From contig CAWETL010000003.1 in assembly GCA_963812085.1 (NCBI GenBank), forward strand, positions 124,001 through 188,000: a DNA stretch of 64,000 nucleotides, read 5' to 3'. Positions 35,993 through 47,018 of the stretch are shown here, piece after piece. Below the pieces are notes generated by a model. The model worked only from the letters and a program-made list of their open reading frames with translations. It ran no database searches and was not told where the DNA came from. This DNA is from SPDF01 sp963812085. GTDB lineage: Bacteria; Gemmatimonadota; Gemmatimonadetes; Gemmatimonadales; GWC2-71-9. Both the position numbers and the translations under genes were made by a program. The stretch's first letter is position 1, and the number at the start of each line of letters is the position of its first letter.

Positions 35993-36789
35993 CGGGGTCC
36001 CGCCTCGCGCGCACGCCGGTACATCTCCCGTGCCTCGTCGGGCCGGCCCAGCCGGTCCAGCACCCTCCCCATGAGCTGGAAGGGCTTCGGGTTGCCGGGC
36101 TCGAGGGCCGCGGCCCGCTCCAGGGCCGCGAGCGCGCCGGCGTCGTCTCCCACCTGGTGAAGTGATTCCCCCAGATAATGGTGCGCGGCGGCCCGCTCCG
36201 GATCGAGCGCAGCGGCGCGGCGGAGCGGCTCCGCGGCGTCGGCGGCGAGTCCCTTTCGCCAGAGTGCGAAACCGAGTTCGAAGTGGGCGTCGGGCTGGTC
36301 GGGGGCGAGCTTGATGGCTCGGAAGAGATCGGCCTCCGCCTCCGGATGGCGCTTGAGCCGCGCCAGGAAGGCGCCGCGTGCGATCAGCGGCTCGGAGCGG
36401 TCGGGGAGCCGTCGGGCAGCCTCCGTCAGCTGGGCCAGCGCCTCGTCCAGGTCGCCGTTGCGCTCGTGAAGCCCGGCGAGCTCGAGGCGCGCGGCGAGGT
36501 GTTCCGGGTGCAGTTCCAGCAGCTGGAGGAACCCAGCGAGCGCATCACCTCGGCGACCCATGCGCGCGGCCTCGCGTCCCAGCCGGAGCAGCCGCTCGGC
36601 GGGCGTCTCAGCGGCCTCGACATGCGGGTCCACCCCCGCGTCGCGGGGAATCTCGTCGGCGAAGGGGCGGAGCGGGAAGCTGTTGTCCGGGCCCCGCGAA
36701 ACCGGTTCCCCCTCCAGCGCACCGGGGGGGAAGAGGTCGCCGAGGCCCTGCTGGCGTCCACTGCTTCGGCTTTGCCTCGAACGGCGCAT
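35989..36789 (-). CDS. Tetratricopeptide-repeat protein
   Basis: A 266-residue soluble protein, first in the cluster with the macro-like, transglutaminase-like and ABC genes. From about residue 60 on, five to six TPR units are visible, with the alternating small/large residues of TPR helices (HPEHLAARLELAGLHERNGD, PDQPDAHFELGFALWRKGLA, DPERAAAHHYLGESLHQVGD). No signal peptide. I use the ATG at 36789; the in-frame ATG at 36891 adds an unlikely Pro/Ser-rich stretch. A scaffold role is likely but no partner is named by the sequence. Confidence 0.8.
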   Translation of the reverse strand: MRRSRQSRSSGRQQGLGDLFPPGALEGEPVSRGPDNSFPLRPFADEIPRDAGVDPHVEAAETPAERLLRLGREAARMGRRGDALAGFLQLLELHPEHLAARLELAGLHERNGDLDEALAQLTEAARRLPDRSEPLIARGAFLARLKRHPEAEADLFRAIKLAPDQPDAHFELGFALWRKGLAADAAEPLRRAAALDPERAAAHHYLGESLHQVGDDAGALAALERAAALEPGNPKPFQLMGRVLDRLGRPDEAREMYRRAREAGPR

Positions 36790-36932
36790 GGAAGTCTGGG
36801 AGAAGAGGATGGGGGCACGGCCTGCCGGGATGCTGAAAAGTGACGGGGGACACGGTAAAAGGGAACGGCCTGCCTCCCGGGAAAGCGGCACGGTTGAATC
36901 ACGACCCGTCTCGGGCGTACCTTTCGCTGCTT

Positions 36933-39815
<2,883 letters not shown>

Positions 39816-39825
39816 CCGCGCCGAC

Positions 39826-40113
39826 GTGACGGGCCCGTGGCTGGCGGGGCCTCCGGATGGCTCCTACATTGCCGAAGGCTCCGCACTGGAGGCGGTCGTG
39901 GACTACGACGAGGTGGTCAGCCTCCTCGGCTACGCCGGGGATCATGAGCAGCCGGTCCGGCTGATCCTGGCCGGAAACTCCGAAGTGGTGGGTGTGCCGA
40001 CGTCCCTCGACACTCACGTCACGGCCCACGAGGTTTACCTGCGGCCCCTCGGCGGCGAGGACACCGAAATCGCGGTGTCCCTCGGCGACATCCAGCAGGT
40101 GGAATTGCTCTGA
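39826..40113 (+). CDS. Conserved-looking small protein of unknown function
   Basis: A 95-residue cytoplasmic protein from GTG 39826, starting MTGPWLAGPPDGSYIAEGSA. No signal or helix. The sequence is beta-rich (PVRLILAGNSEVVGVPTSL, TEIAVSLGDIQQVELL) and acidic. It sits 10 bases after uvrA and 3 bases before the serine dehydratase genes, so it is probably co-transcribed with one of them. I recognise no family. Confidence 0.55.
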   Translation: MTGPWLAGPPDGSYIAEGSALEAVVDYDEVVSLLGYAGDHEQPVRLILAGNSEVVGVPTSLDTHVTAHEVYLRPLGGEDTEIAVSLGDIQQVELL

Positions 40114-40116
40114 CGC

Positions 40117-40785
40117 ATGGTTTCTCTCCTCGATATCATCGGTCCGGTGATGGTGGGGCCCTCGTCGTCGCACACGGCGGGGGCCTGCCGCATCGGCTTG
40201 TTCGCCCGGGGGCTTCTCGGCGAGGCGCCGGAGCGGGCCCTCGTGGAACTCCACGGGTCGTTCGCCCGCACCGGCCAGGGCCACGGGACCGACCGCGCCG
40301 TCGTGGGCGGGCTCCTCGGCTTCCACCCCGACGACGAACGCTTGCGCGACAGCCTGGAACTGGCCGAGTCGGCGGGGCTGGCCGTCACGTTCCAGAACAC
40401 CAAGCTCCGCGGCGACCACCACCCCAACACTGCGCGGATCACGGTGGGCCGGGGCGAGCGCGAAATCTCCGTCGTCGGGTCGTCGGTCGGCGCGGGCCGG
40501 ATCGAGATCACCGCGATCGACGGCTTCCCGGTGGACATCACCGGCACCTTGCCCGCGCTCGTCGTGGTCGCTGCCGACCAGCCCGGGGCGGTGGCCGCCG
40601 TCACGTCGGCGCTCGCCAGGGAGGGCGGCAACATCGCGACCATCAAGGTGTCCCGCCGGCAGAAGGGCGGGAACGCCATCCACATTTATGAGCTCGATGA
40701 GCCGATCGGCCCCGAGGCGCTGGCGGCGCTGCGCGCACTCCCCCGGGTCCAGAGTGTCCGGGCGATCGACCGGGTGGCGTCATGA
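40117..40785 (+). CDS. sdaAB: L-serine dehydratase, beta subunit
   Basis: Small subunit of the two-chain iron-sulfur L-serine ammonia-lyase (serine to pyruvate and ammonia). It has 222 residues. The N-terminal domain has GPVMVGPSSSHTAGACRIG and FARTGQGHGTDRAVVGGLLG, both diagnostic. An ACT domain for ligand binding covers about residues 148-220 (LVVVAADQPGAVAAVTSALA). It overlaps the alpha-subunit gene by four bases. Confidence 0.95.
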   Translation: MVSLLDIIGPVMVGPSSSHTAGACRIGLFARGLLGEAPERALVELHGSFARTGQGHGTDRAVVGGLLGFHPDDERLRDSLELAESAGLAVTFQNTKLRGDHHPNTARITVGRGEREISVVGSSVGAGRIEITAIDGFPVDITGTLPALVVVAADQPGAVAAVTSALAREGGNIATIKVSRRQKGGNAIHIYELDEPIGPEALAALRALPRVQSVRAIDRVAS

Positions 40786-41669
40786 TCGACTCGCTGAACG
40801 AGGCAGTGACGCAGGCCGTGGATGCGGGCATTTCCCTCGGCGAGTATGCGCTTCGGCAGGAGGTCGCCGAAGGCCTTCGGACTCGCGCGGAGTTGGAGAC
40901 CGGACTGCAGCGCGCGCTCGATGTCATGCGGGGCGCGGTCGCGCGCGGCCTGCCCGGCGACCTGCGAAGCGTGAGCGGCCTCGTCGGGGGAGACGCGGCC
41001 AAGCTGAACCGGCTCACCGGCCCACTGTCCGGTACGCTGTTCACCGACGTGCTGGCCAACGCGCTCGCGGTGCAGGAGGTGAACGCCGCCATGGGCGTCA
41101 TCGTGGCGGCACCGACCGCGGGCGGCGCGGGAGTGCTGCCTGGCGTCCTGCTCGGTCTGGCCGGCCGCGGCAAGATTTCCGACCCGGCGCTGGTGCGCGG
41201 GCTCGCCACGGCGGGGCTCATCGGGGGCGTCGTTGCCCTGCGGGCGTCGCTCTCCGGCGCGGAGGGGGGATGCCAGGCCGAAACCGGCGCGGCGGCGGCC
41301 ATGGCGGCTGGTGCCGGGGTCGAGGTGCTGGGCGGCTCGCCGACGATGGCCGCGCACGGTGTCGCCCTCGCCATGCAGGGCACCCTGGGCCTGGTCTGCG
41401 ACCCGCTGGGGGGACTGGTCGAGATCCCGTGCGTCTTCCGCAACGCGACCGGCGCCGCCATCGCATTGGCCGCCATCGAGATGGCGCTGGCAGGGATCGA
41501 GTTCCCTATCCCTGCAGACGAGGTGATCGATACCATGGGGGAGATCGGCCGTTCAATGGACGTCCGCTATCGGGAGACGGCAGGCGGCGGCCTCGCCGCC
41601 ACTCCAACGGGGCGTCGACTGGCCAAGGAACGGCTGGTACAGATAAAGCGTTCAAACAAAAAGACTTAG
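40782..41669 (+). CDS. sdaAA: L-serine dehydratase, alpha subunit
   Basis: Catalytic Fe-S subunit of 295 residues. Three cluster cysteines are seen: AEGGCQAETG, GLVCDPLGG and VEIPCVFRN. The helical core (IVAAPTAGGAGVLPGVLLG, NATGAAIALAAIEMAL) is typical. ATGA overlap with the beta subunit. No serine transporter adjoins. Confidence 0.95.
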   Translation: MIDSLNEAVTQAVDAGISLGEYALRQEVAEGLRTRAELETGLQRALDVMRGAVARGLPGDLRSVSGLVGGDAAKLNRLTGPLSGTLFTDVLANALAVQEVNAAMGVIVAAPTAGGAGVLPGVLLGLAGRGKISDPALVRGLATAGLIGGVVALRASLSGAEGGCQAETGAAAAMAAGAGVEVLGGSPTMAAHGVALAMQGTLGLVCDPLGGLVEIPCVFRNATGAAIALAAIEMALAGIEFPIPADEVIDTMGEIGRSMDVRYRETAGGGLAATPTGRRLAKERLVQIKRSNKKT

Positions 41670-41745
41670 CGATCGATCGCCAGTTCTGGTCTGAAACAAT
41701 TTGAAACGTCCGGCCGTATCTGGGTCATTCCCCCGGGAGAAGGCA

Positions 41746-42003
41746 ATGGATATCGAAGGCGTCCTGGCGATCACATTCTTGTTCGGCGGCGGGACGCTCT
41801 TTCTCTTGTCGATCAGCCCGATCGGCAAGGCGTTCGCCGACCGGATTCGCGCGAAGACCCACGAGTTGGCTCCACCGGATCCCCAGGTGCTGGCCGAAAT
41901 CGACGAACTCAGGACCCAGGTCGCCGAGCTTCACGAGCGGGTGGACTTCGCCGAGCGGCTGCTGGCCGAGCGCCGCGAGGCTCCCCAACTTCCTGGCAGC
42001 TGA
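41746..42003 (+). CDS. PspB-like small membrane coiled-coil protein, array member 1
   Basis: An 85-residue protein: one N-terminal helix (VLAITFLFGGGTLFLLSI), then PIGKAFADRIR, then a charged amphipathic segment DELRTQVAELHERVDFAERL ending in LAERRE. The plan (membrane helix, basic stop-transfer, short coiled coil with LxxRxxxLE heptads) matches the phage-shock protein PspB. It heads a run of six such paralogs that leads to pspA. The assignment is by architecture; identity to PspB is low. Confidence 0.7.
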   Translation: MDIEGVLAITFLFGGGTLFLLSISPIGKAFADRIRAKTHELAPPDPQVLAEIDELRTQVAELHERVDFAERLLAERREAPQLPGS

Positions 42004-42015
42004 GAGGCGCTCGCG

Positions 42016-42277
42016 ATGACCGCACCGGAATTCGTGATGGCGATGACCCTGATGTCTTCCGGGATCGGTCTGGTCTTCTTCTTCGCGGTGCCCGTTCGCA
42101 AGGCGATGCTCCGGAAGATCGAGGGCTCCGGCCAGGTGCGTGACCCGGCCCTCGAGGGCGAAGTGGAGGACCTCCGGGCCCGGCTGGGCGAAGCTCGAGG
42201 AGCGCCTCGACTTCGCCGAGCGACTGCTGGCGCGCCAACGCGATGCGGCCGAATTACCGCCAGGAGGATTTCCATGA
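42016..42277 (+). CDS. PspB-like protein, array member 2, apparent frameshift
   Basis: Starts MTAPEFVMAMTLMSSGIGLV with a membrane helix, then RKAMLRKIEG and DPALEGEVEDLRARLG. One surplus base in the ggg run at 42186-42188 breaks the frame; removing it restores LEERLDFAERLLARQRD and a stop at 42275-42277. The repaired product is about 86 residues. Without repair the frame runs on into member 3, giving a spurious 198-residue fusion. Confidence 0.65.
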
Positions 42278-42612
42278 TGCCGTCACTCCTGTTGCAGACC
42301 GAGGTCATCGCGCCGCTCCCGCCGCTTCCGCCGTGGTCGATGATGAATCCTGCCGCCATGACGCTCACCGCGTCCATCTTTCTGGCGGTGGTGTTCATGC
42401 TGACGTTGCCCCTCGTCAAGGCCATCGCGCGCCGTATCGAGGGCAAGCACCTGGCGACCGATCCGGCGCTGATGGCCGAATTGGAGGATCTCCGGTCGCG
42501 GATGGCGGACCTGGAGCAGCAACAGGGCAGGGTGCACGAGCTGGAAGAACGGATCGACTTCACCGAGCGGCTGCTCGCGCAACAACGCGAGCAATCCCGG
42601 CTCCCGCACTAG
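42274..42612 (+). CDS. PspB-like protein, array member 3
   Basis: A 112-residue member. A longer hydrophobic N-terminus (MMPSLLLQTEVIAPLPPLPP) precedes the membrane helix LTASIFLAVVFMLTLPLV. KAIARRIEG and DPALMAELEDLRSRMADLEQ follow, then the array signature ELEERIDFTERLLAQQRE. An aggagg site lies seven bases before the ATG, and the start overlaps the stop of member 2. Its last 60 bases are close in DNA sequence to the end of member 4. Confidence 0.72.
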   Translation: MMPSLLLQTEVIAPLPPLPPWSMMNPAAMTLTASIFLAVVFMLTLPLVKAIARRIEGKHLATDPALMAELEDLRSRMADLEQQQGRVHELEERIDFTERLLAQQREQSRLPH

Positions 42613-42627
42613 GCCCCGGGGAACCCC

Positions 42628-42915
42628 ATGCCACCTGGCGATCTCGCGCCGGTCATCGCGATGTCGGTCTTCACCATCAGCGTCGCGCTGGTGTTCATCC
42701 TGCGGGGTCCGCTGGGCAAGGCGCTCGCGCGCCGGATCGAAGGGCCAACGGCCTCCGCGACGATTGCACTCGCGCCGGGGAGATGGACGAACTCCGGAAC
42801 GCGCGTCGAGGAGATGGAACAGCAGGTGGCGCGGGTGCATGAACTCGAGGAGCGGCTGGACTTCACCGAGCGGCTGCTCGCGCAACAGCGCGAGCAGCCC
42901 CGACTGCCGCACTGA
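42628..42915 (+). CDS. PspB-like protein, array member 4
   Basis: A 95-residue member with helix VIAMSVFTISVALVFILRG, then PLGKALARRIEG and the signature ELEERLDFTERLLAQQRE. Between them, residues of about 42745-42805 read as a poor match (APGRWTNSGT), whereas the neighbouring frame reads GEMDELRN, the paralogs' consensus. Two compensating one-base shifts around that stretch, real or from sequencing, would explain it. Confidence 0.68.
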   Translation: MPPGDLAPVIAMSVFTISVALVFILRGPLGKALARRIEGPTASATIALAPGRWTNSGTRVEEMEQQVARVHELEERLDFTERLLAQQREQPRLPH

Positions 42916-42922
42916 GGCGGGG

Positions 42923-43282
42923 GTGCGGGTGAGCGTGATCAAGCGGATGTTCGGGATCGATGGGGTGGACATCCTCATCCACGTCGGGGTGACCGGCTTC
43001 CTGATGGTCCTGGCCGACATGGCCTCGATCTCACACAACGGCGAGGGCGTCGCCATCGTCGGAGCCGTGTCCCTGGTGGTCTTCGGGATCCGGCGGCAGT
43101 GGGCCCTGAAGCACTTGCCCGCGATGACCACCGGCGAGGTCACGGCGGAGCGGATGGCGGACCTCGACGCCCGGCTGCAGGAGATGGACCACCTGCAGTT
43201 CCGGGTGCAGGAACTCGAGGAGCGGCTTGATTTTGCCGAGCGACTGCTGGCCCAGGCCCGTGAACCGGAGCGATTGCCATGA
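42923..43282 (+). CDS. PspB-like protein, array member 5
   Basis: About 119 residues. The start is uncertain among GTG 42923, GTG 42935 and ATG 42947; 42923 follows gaggcgggg. Two hydrophobic stretches (IHVGVTGFLMVLADMASI and VAIVGAVSLVVFGIRR) replace the single helix of the others. The C-terminus keeps the array signature, ELEERLDFAERLLAQARE. It overlaps member 6 by four bases. Confidence 0.65.
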   Translation: MRVSVIKRMFGIDGVDILIHVGVTGFLMVLADMASISHNGEGVAIVGAVSLVVFGIRRQWALKHLPAMTTGEVTAERMADLDARLQEMDHLQFRVQELEERLDFAERLLAQAREPERLP

Positions 43283-43623
43283 GGGAGTCCAATGTTCCCC
43301 TGTATACCGCGATCACGATCATCAGCGTGGTGCTGCTGGGAGCCTACATTGCCCTTTCGGTCGTCATTGGCTCCGAATTCGCCATACCAGCGCTGATAAC
43401 CGGGGGCGTGGTCGGCGCCATCGTGCTCAAGGGCCCGGTCGGGAAGGCACTGGCCGAGCGGATCCACCAGGGCACCGTCGGCGCGGGCACCGATCCGGAC
43501 CTGCTGGCGGAGATGGACGAGATGCGGAACCGGATGGTGGAACTCGAGGAGCGGGTAGACTTCACCGAGCGGTTGCTGGCCCAGCACCGGGCGGACGACC
43601 CGGCACTGCTCCCGCCGGGCTGA
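43279..43623 (+). CDS. PspB-like protein, array member 6
   Basis: A 114-residue member with two hydrophobic stretches (AITIISVVLLGAYIALSVVI and IPALITGGVVGAIVL), then GPVGKALAERI. Its middle part, DPDLLAEMDEMRNRMVELEE, is the clearest version of the array consensus, followed by RVDFTERLLAQHR. It is followed by the YbjN-like gene and pspA. Confidence 0.68.
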   Translation: MRESNVPLYTAITIISVVLLGAYIALSVVIGSEFAIPALITGGVVGAIVLKGPVGKALAERIHQGTVGAGTDPDLLAEMDEMRNRMVELEERVDFTERLLAQHRADDPALLPPG

Positions 43624-43676
43624 CCGGACGCTGGGCGGCCCCACGGCCGCGGTTAGATTCTTGCAGAGGGGGTACC

Positions 43677-44072
43677 ATGCTCACGAGGGAAGACGTGCAG
43701 GCCTGGCTGGATCGTCTCGAGGCCGGGGGCGCCACCATCGAGGAGCTCGAGGCCGGGCTCTGGAAGGTGCGGACCTCGGAGGAGGCCGAGGTGGTGGTCA
43801 GCTACTCGCCTCCGGTCCTGATCCTCCGGGTGCGGGTGATGGAGTTGCCGGCGGAAGCTCCGCGGCGCTCCGAACTCTTCCGGCAGCTGCTCGAGTACAA
43901 CGCCCGGGAGCTGGTCCACGGTTCGTACGGGGTCGAGGGCAATCACGTGGTCCTGACGGACACCCTCGAGCTGGAAAACCTGGATTTCAGCGAGTTCGAG
44001 GCAAGTTTCGATTCGCTCACGCTGGCACTGGCGACCCACCTGGGCGCGCTCGCGCCGTATCGGGAAAGGTGA
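43677..44072 (+). CDS. YbjN/DUF2170-like protein beside pspA
   Basis: A 131-residue acidic cytoplasmic protein starting MLTREDVQAWLDRLEAGGAT. The fold pattern is helix, strands (LWKVRTSEEAEVVVSYSP), then RSELFRQLLEYNARELVHGS, two strands and a C-terminal helix (SFDSLTLALATHLGALAPY). This fits the CesT/YbjN superfamily, members of which (for example YjfI/DUF2170) accompany PspA genes. It ends six bases before pspA. TAGATT at 43654-43659 is a -10 candidate, so the pair may have its own promoter. Confidence 0.65.
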   Translation: MLTREDVQAWLDRLEAGGATIEELEAGLWKVRTSEEAEVVVSYSPPVLILRVRVMELPAEAPRRSELFRQLLEYNARELVHGSYGVEGNHVVLTDTLELENLDFSEFEASFDSLTLALATHLGALAPYRER

Positions 44073-44078
44073 TGCTCG

Positions 44079-44855
44079 ATGGGGATCTTTGATCGCTTGT
44101 CCACCATGCTCCGGTCGAACATCAACGACCTGATCAGCCGGGCCGAAAACCCGGAAAAGATGCTCAACCAGCTGATCATCGACATGAAGAGCCAGCTGTC
44201 CAAGGCCAAGCAGGAGGTCGCCGGCGCCATCGCCGACGAGAAGAAGCTCCAGGCCGACGCGGAGAACATGCGCAAGCAGGCCGAGGACTGGGAGCGCCGG
44301 GCCATGCTGGCGGTGCAGGAGTCCCGGGACGACCTGGCCAAGCAGGCGCTGCTGCGGTACAACGAGCACCTGCAGGGCGCCCAGCAGCTCCACGAGACCT
44401 GGGTCAAGCACAAGGCGGAGACCGAGTCGCTCAAGGGCTCGCTGCGCCAGCTCAACGACAAGATCGAGGAAGCCAAGCGCAAGAAGAACATCCTCGTCGC
44501 GCGCGCGCGGCGGGCCGAGGCGCAGCAGCGGATCCAGGAGACGATGTCCGGCATGTCGGACAAGAGCGCCTTCGAGTCCTTCGAGCGGATGACGGAGAAG
44601 ATCGAGGACGCGGAGCGGAAGGCCATCGCCTCGGCCGAGCTGCAGGAGGAGTTCTCCGGCGACACGCTGATGCAGCAGTTCCAGGCCCTGGAATACAAGG
44701 GCAGCGGGGACCAGCAGTTGCTCGAGCTCAAGGCCAAGATGGGGATGCTCGGCGCGGGTGGCGCCAAGGAGACCCGCCAGATCGGCAAGGGCGGCGACGA
44801 GGTGCACGACGCCGAGGTGCTCGAAATCGAGAAGGACGACGGCACCCACAGCTGA
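44079..44855 (+). CDS. pspA: Phage shock protein A (PspA/IM30 family)
   Basis: ESCRT-III-like membrane-maintenance protein, 258 residues, almost entirely helical. It starts MGIFDRLSTMLRSNINDLI with the usual amphipathic helix. The family core follows (ENPEKMLNQLIIDMKSQLSK, ALLRYNEHLQGAQQLHETWV, SFERMTEKIEDAERKAIASA). A Gly-rich break and an acidic tail (EVLEIEKDDGTHS) end it. A hairpin 28 bases after the stop closes the unit. Confidence 0.95.
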   Translation: MGIFDRLSTMLRSNINDLISRAENPEKMLNQLIIDMKSQLSKAKQEVAGAIADEKKLQADAENMRKQAEDWERRAMLAVQESRDDLAKQALLRYNEHLQGAQQLHETWVKHKAETESLKGSLRQLNDKIEEAKRKKNILVARARRAEAQQRIQETMSGMSDKSAFESFERMTEKIEDAERKAIASAELQEEFSGDTLMQQFQALEYKGSGDQQLLELKAKMGMLGAGGAKETRQIGKGGDEVHDAEVLEIEKDDGTHS

Positions 44856-44882
44856 ACGTCGTCGCGGCGGCAACGGGCGCGG

Positions 44883-44913
44883 GGCGTGGGAGGGGAGTTC
44901 CCCCTTTCACGCC
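44883..44913 (+). terminator. Hairpin after pspA
   Basis: ggcgtg and cacgcc arms, with an inner gggg/cccc stem around agtt, lie 28 bases after the pspA stop. Confidence 0.5.
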
Positions 44914-44971
44914 TCGCGTGGCATCGGTACCTTTGCTCATCCCCAAGCCCGGTTGAAGAGCGACTATCTCC

Positions 44972-46033
44972 ATGAGCGCCCCGCGATTCCTGATCCTGGC
45001 CGACCGTGACTTCGGCCCCCTGACCTCCAAGACCGCCAACTCTGTCATCCGCTACCTCCCCGAGCGGACGGTCGCCGTGCTCGACAGCGAGCTGGCCGGG
45101 AAGACCGCCCAGGACGTGCTCGGCTACGGCGGCGCCATTCCCGTCGTGGCCACGATGCAGGAAGGCCTTCGCTTCAAGCCCGACGCCATCCTCATCGGGA
45201 TCGCGCCGCAGGGTGGCCGGCTCCCGGAACACTGGCGCACCTGGCTGGCCGAGGCGCTCGACGCCGGCTGCGACATCTGGAGCGGGCTGCACACCTTTCT
45301 CGCCGACGACCCGATGCTTGTCGAGCGCGCGCGGGCGAGCGGCCGGAAGCTGCTCGACCTCCGGAAGCCGCCCGCCGACCTCCCGGTGGCCACCGGTCTC
45401 GCCAAGGACGTCGAGCCGCTGGTGGTGCTGACGGTGGGCACCGACTGCAACGTGGGCAAGATGACGGCCCAGCTGCAGCTGGTGGACCGGCTCCGTGAAC
45501 GGGGGATGCGCACCAAGTTCGTGGCCACCGGGCAGACCGGCATCATGATTGTCGGCTCGGGGATTTCCGTCGATGCGGTGGTGTCGGACTTCACCGCGGG
45601 GGCCGCGGAGCAGCTGGTGCTCGAGGCCAGCGCGGACGCCGACATCGTGCTCGTGGAGGGACAGGGCAGCATCAATCACCCCGGGTACTCCGGGGTCACG
45701 CTGAGCCTCCTGCACGGTTCCTGTCCCGATGCGCTCATCCTCTGCCACCAGGCCAGCCGGGTGTATCTCGGCGACTACCGCCCGGGGTCGTGGGTGAAGA
45801 TTCCGCCGCTCACCGACTATATCCGCTGGTACGAGGACATCGGCTCCGCGGTCCACCCGACCAGGGTGGTCGGCATCTGCCTCAACACGTACGACCTCGA
45901 TGACGCCGCCGCGCGCGAGGCCATTCGCCGCGCCGAGAAGGAGACGGGGCTTCCGTGCACCGACCCCGTGCGGTTCGATCCGGCGCCGCTGGTCGAAGCC
46001 CTCCTCGCGGCACGGACTCGCGTGCGCCGCTAG
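44972..46033 (+). CDS. DUF1611 family P-loop protein (DgcN-like)
   Basis: A 353-residue cytoplasmic protein with the two-domain DUF1611 layout. The N-terminal Rossmann-like domain (about 1-135) includes FKPDAILIGIAPQGGRLPEHW. The C-terminal P-loop domain has VGTDCNVGKMTAQLQLVDRL as Walker A. VLVEGQGSINHPGYSGVTLS is highly typical of the family. Some relatives have been described as D-glutamate N-acetyltransferase (DgcN), but no partner dgcA or racemase is here, so the reaction is open. Confidence 0.85.
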   Translation: MSAPRFLILADRDFGPLTSKTANSVIRYLPERTVAVLDSELAGKTAQDVLGYGGAIPVVATMQEGLRFKPDAILIGIAPQGGRLPEHWRTWLAEALDAGCDIWSGLHTFLADDPMLVERARASGRKLLDLRKPPADLPVATGLAKDVEPLVVLTVGTDCNVGKMTAQLQLVDRLRERGMRTKFVATGQTGIMIVGSGISVDAVVSDFTAGAAEQLVLEASADADIVLVEGQGSINHPGYSGVTLSLLHGSCPDALILCHQASRVYLGDYRPGSWVKIPPLTDYIRWYEDIGSAVHPTRVVGICLNTYDLDDAAAREAIRRAEKETGLPCTDPVRFDPAPLVEALLAARTRVRR

Positions 46034-46053
46034 TCCTCATCCCGGGGGGCACC

Positions 46054-46533
46054 ATGCTGGCACGATGCCTGGTCGTTGCCATTGTCTTCGTCTCCCTCCT
46101 CGGCACGGCTGCCGAGCTCGCCGCCCAGCAGGGTGTCGCCCGGGACACCGCCATCTCACGCCTGAAGACGGGCCAGCAGATCCGGCTCAGCGCCGCCGGC
46201 AGCGGCCGGCTGACCGGCCGGGCCGGCGTGGCCATTGGGGACACGCTCGACCTGGCCCAGGACGATGCGGTCCGCCGGATTCCGATCCCCGCCATCGACA
46301 CGCTCTGGACGCGCGGGAGGGCCACCACCACCGGTCTGATCGTCGGCGGAATCACTGGCGCGGTGCTCGGCGGGATGGCCGGCGCGCTCGGCTCGGCGCT
46401 CTGCGAATACGATTGCAGCAACGACGAAACCGGGGCGGTCCTCGCGGGTGGCGTCATCGGCGCGGCGCTCATGGGCGGACTCGGCGCGGTCGTCGGGTCC
46501 GCCATCCCGAAGTGGAAGCGACAATACCCGTGA
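46054..46533 (+). CDS. Exported glycine-zipper protein, unknown function
   Basis: A 159-residue protein with signal peptide (MLARCLVVAIVFVSLLGTAAE). A small beta-rich middle (QQIRLSAAGSGRLTGRAGVA) is followed by a Gly-zipper hydrophobic C-terminus (GLIVGGITGAVLGGMAGALG and AGGVIGAALMGGLGAVVGSA) that could insert in a membrane. Cys in ALCEYDCSND may pair. GTGA overlap with the next gene implies co-expression. Confidence 0.65.
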   Translation: MLARCLVVAIVFVSLLGTAAELAAQQGVARDTAISRLKTGQQIRLSAAGSGRLTGRAGVAIGDTLDLAQDDAVRRIPIPAIDTLWTRGRATTTGLIVGGITGAVLGGMAGALGSALCEYDCSNDETGAVLAGGVIGAALMGGLGAVVGSAIPKWKRQYP

Positions 46534-47018
46534 GGGCCGGGGCGGGACTCGCGCTCCTCACCGCGATGCTGTGTTCCCCACCGCTCGCGGCGCAGGGCAT
46601 CGGGCTGGGGCAGCTGCAGGGTGGGGTGGCGATCGCCAATTCCGCGTATGACGGGAACGCCACATTCGGCGGTCGTGGCGCGCTCGGGTTCCGAAGCGGG
46701 CACTTTGCCTTCGGACCGGAGGTGGGATACTACGGGCTCGGCGGCGACTGGCACCTGGCCACCGCCGCCGTGTTTGCGCGCGTCGGGCGCCGCACAAGCG
46801 ATGGATGGTACGGAATCGGCAGCCTCGGCTACCAGGGGCCCGGTACTTCCGCTGGTGGACAGAGCCTCCTCGGCGCCGGTCTGGGCGCGGGGTGGTCGCG
46901 GCCCCGCGCCGGAAACGGGCTCTCGGCAGAGGCGCGCTACCTGTTCAGCCTGCAGGATGTCGGCGCGCCGATGTTCGGCGCGCTGCTGCTCACGGTGGGT
47001 TGGGAGTGGCGCTGGTAG
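46530..47018 (+). CDS. Small exported barrel-like protein, unknown function
   Basis: A 162-residue protein from GTG 46530 with a signal (LALLTAMLCSPPLAAQG). The Gly/aromatic alternating chain (GHFAFGPEVGYYGLGGDWHL, GWYGIGSLGYQGPG) ends in LLTVGWEWRW, a typical outer-membrane strand end. Its 3' end overlaps the convergent ccoI-S gene by 29 bases. Confidence 0.6.
   Translation: MRAGAGLALLTAMLCSPPLAAQGIGLGQLQGGVAIANSAYDGNATFGGRGALGFRSGHFAFGPEVGYYGLGGDWHLATAAVFARVGRRTSDGWYGIGSLGYQGPGTSAGGQSLLGAGLGAGWSRPRAGNGLSAEARYLFSLQDVGAPMFGALLLTVGWEWRW

Larger units (their letters stand above)
41746..43623 (+). repeat. Tandem array of six paralogous PspB-like genes
   Basis: Six consecutive genes share membrane helix, a K-A-x-x-x-R-I stop-transfer and an ending of the form LEERxDFxERLLAQxRE. 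Spacing between them ranges from a 4-base overlap to 15 bases. This is a local gene amplification by duplication, with members 3 and 4 the most alike in DNA. Confidence 0.72.

Noticed and set aside
41690..41715. TGAAA direct repeat upstream of the PspB-like array as another copy of the operator
   Set aside because: Spacing is 10, not 11, and the orientation is opposite to the other sites.
42016..42612. Single 198-residue fusion protein
   Set aside because: It joins array members 2 and 3 only because of one surplus base; repair restores the shared C-terminal signature and a normal stop.
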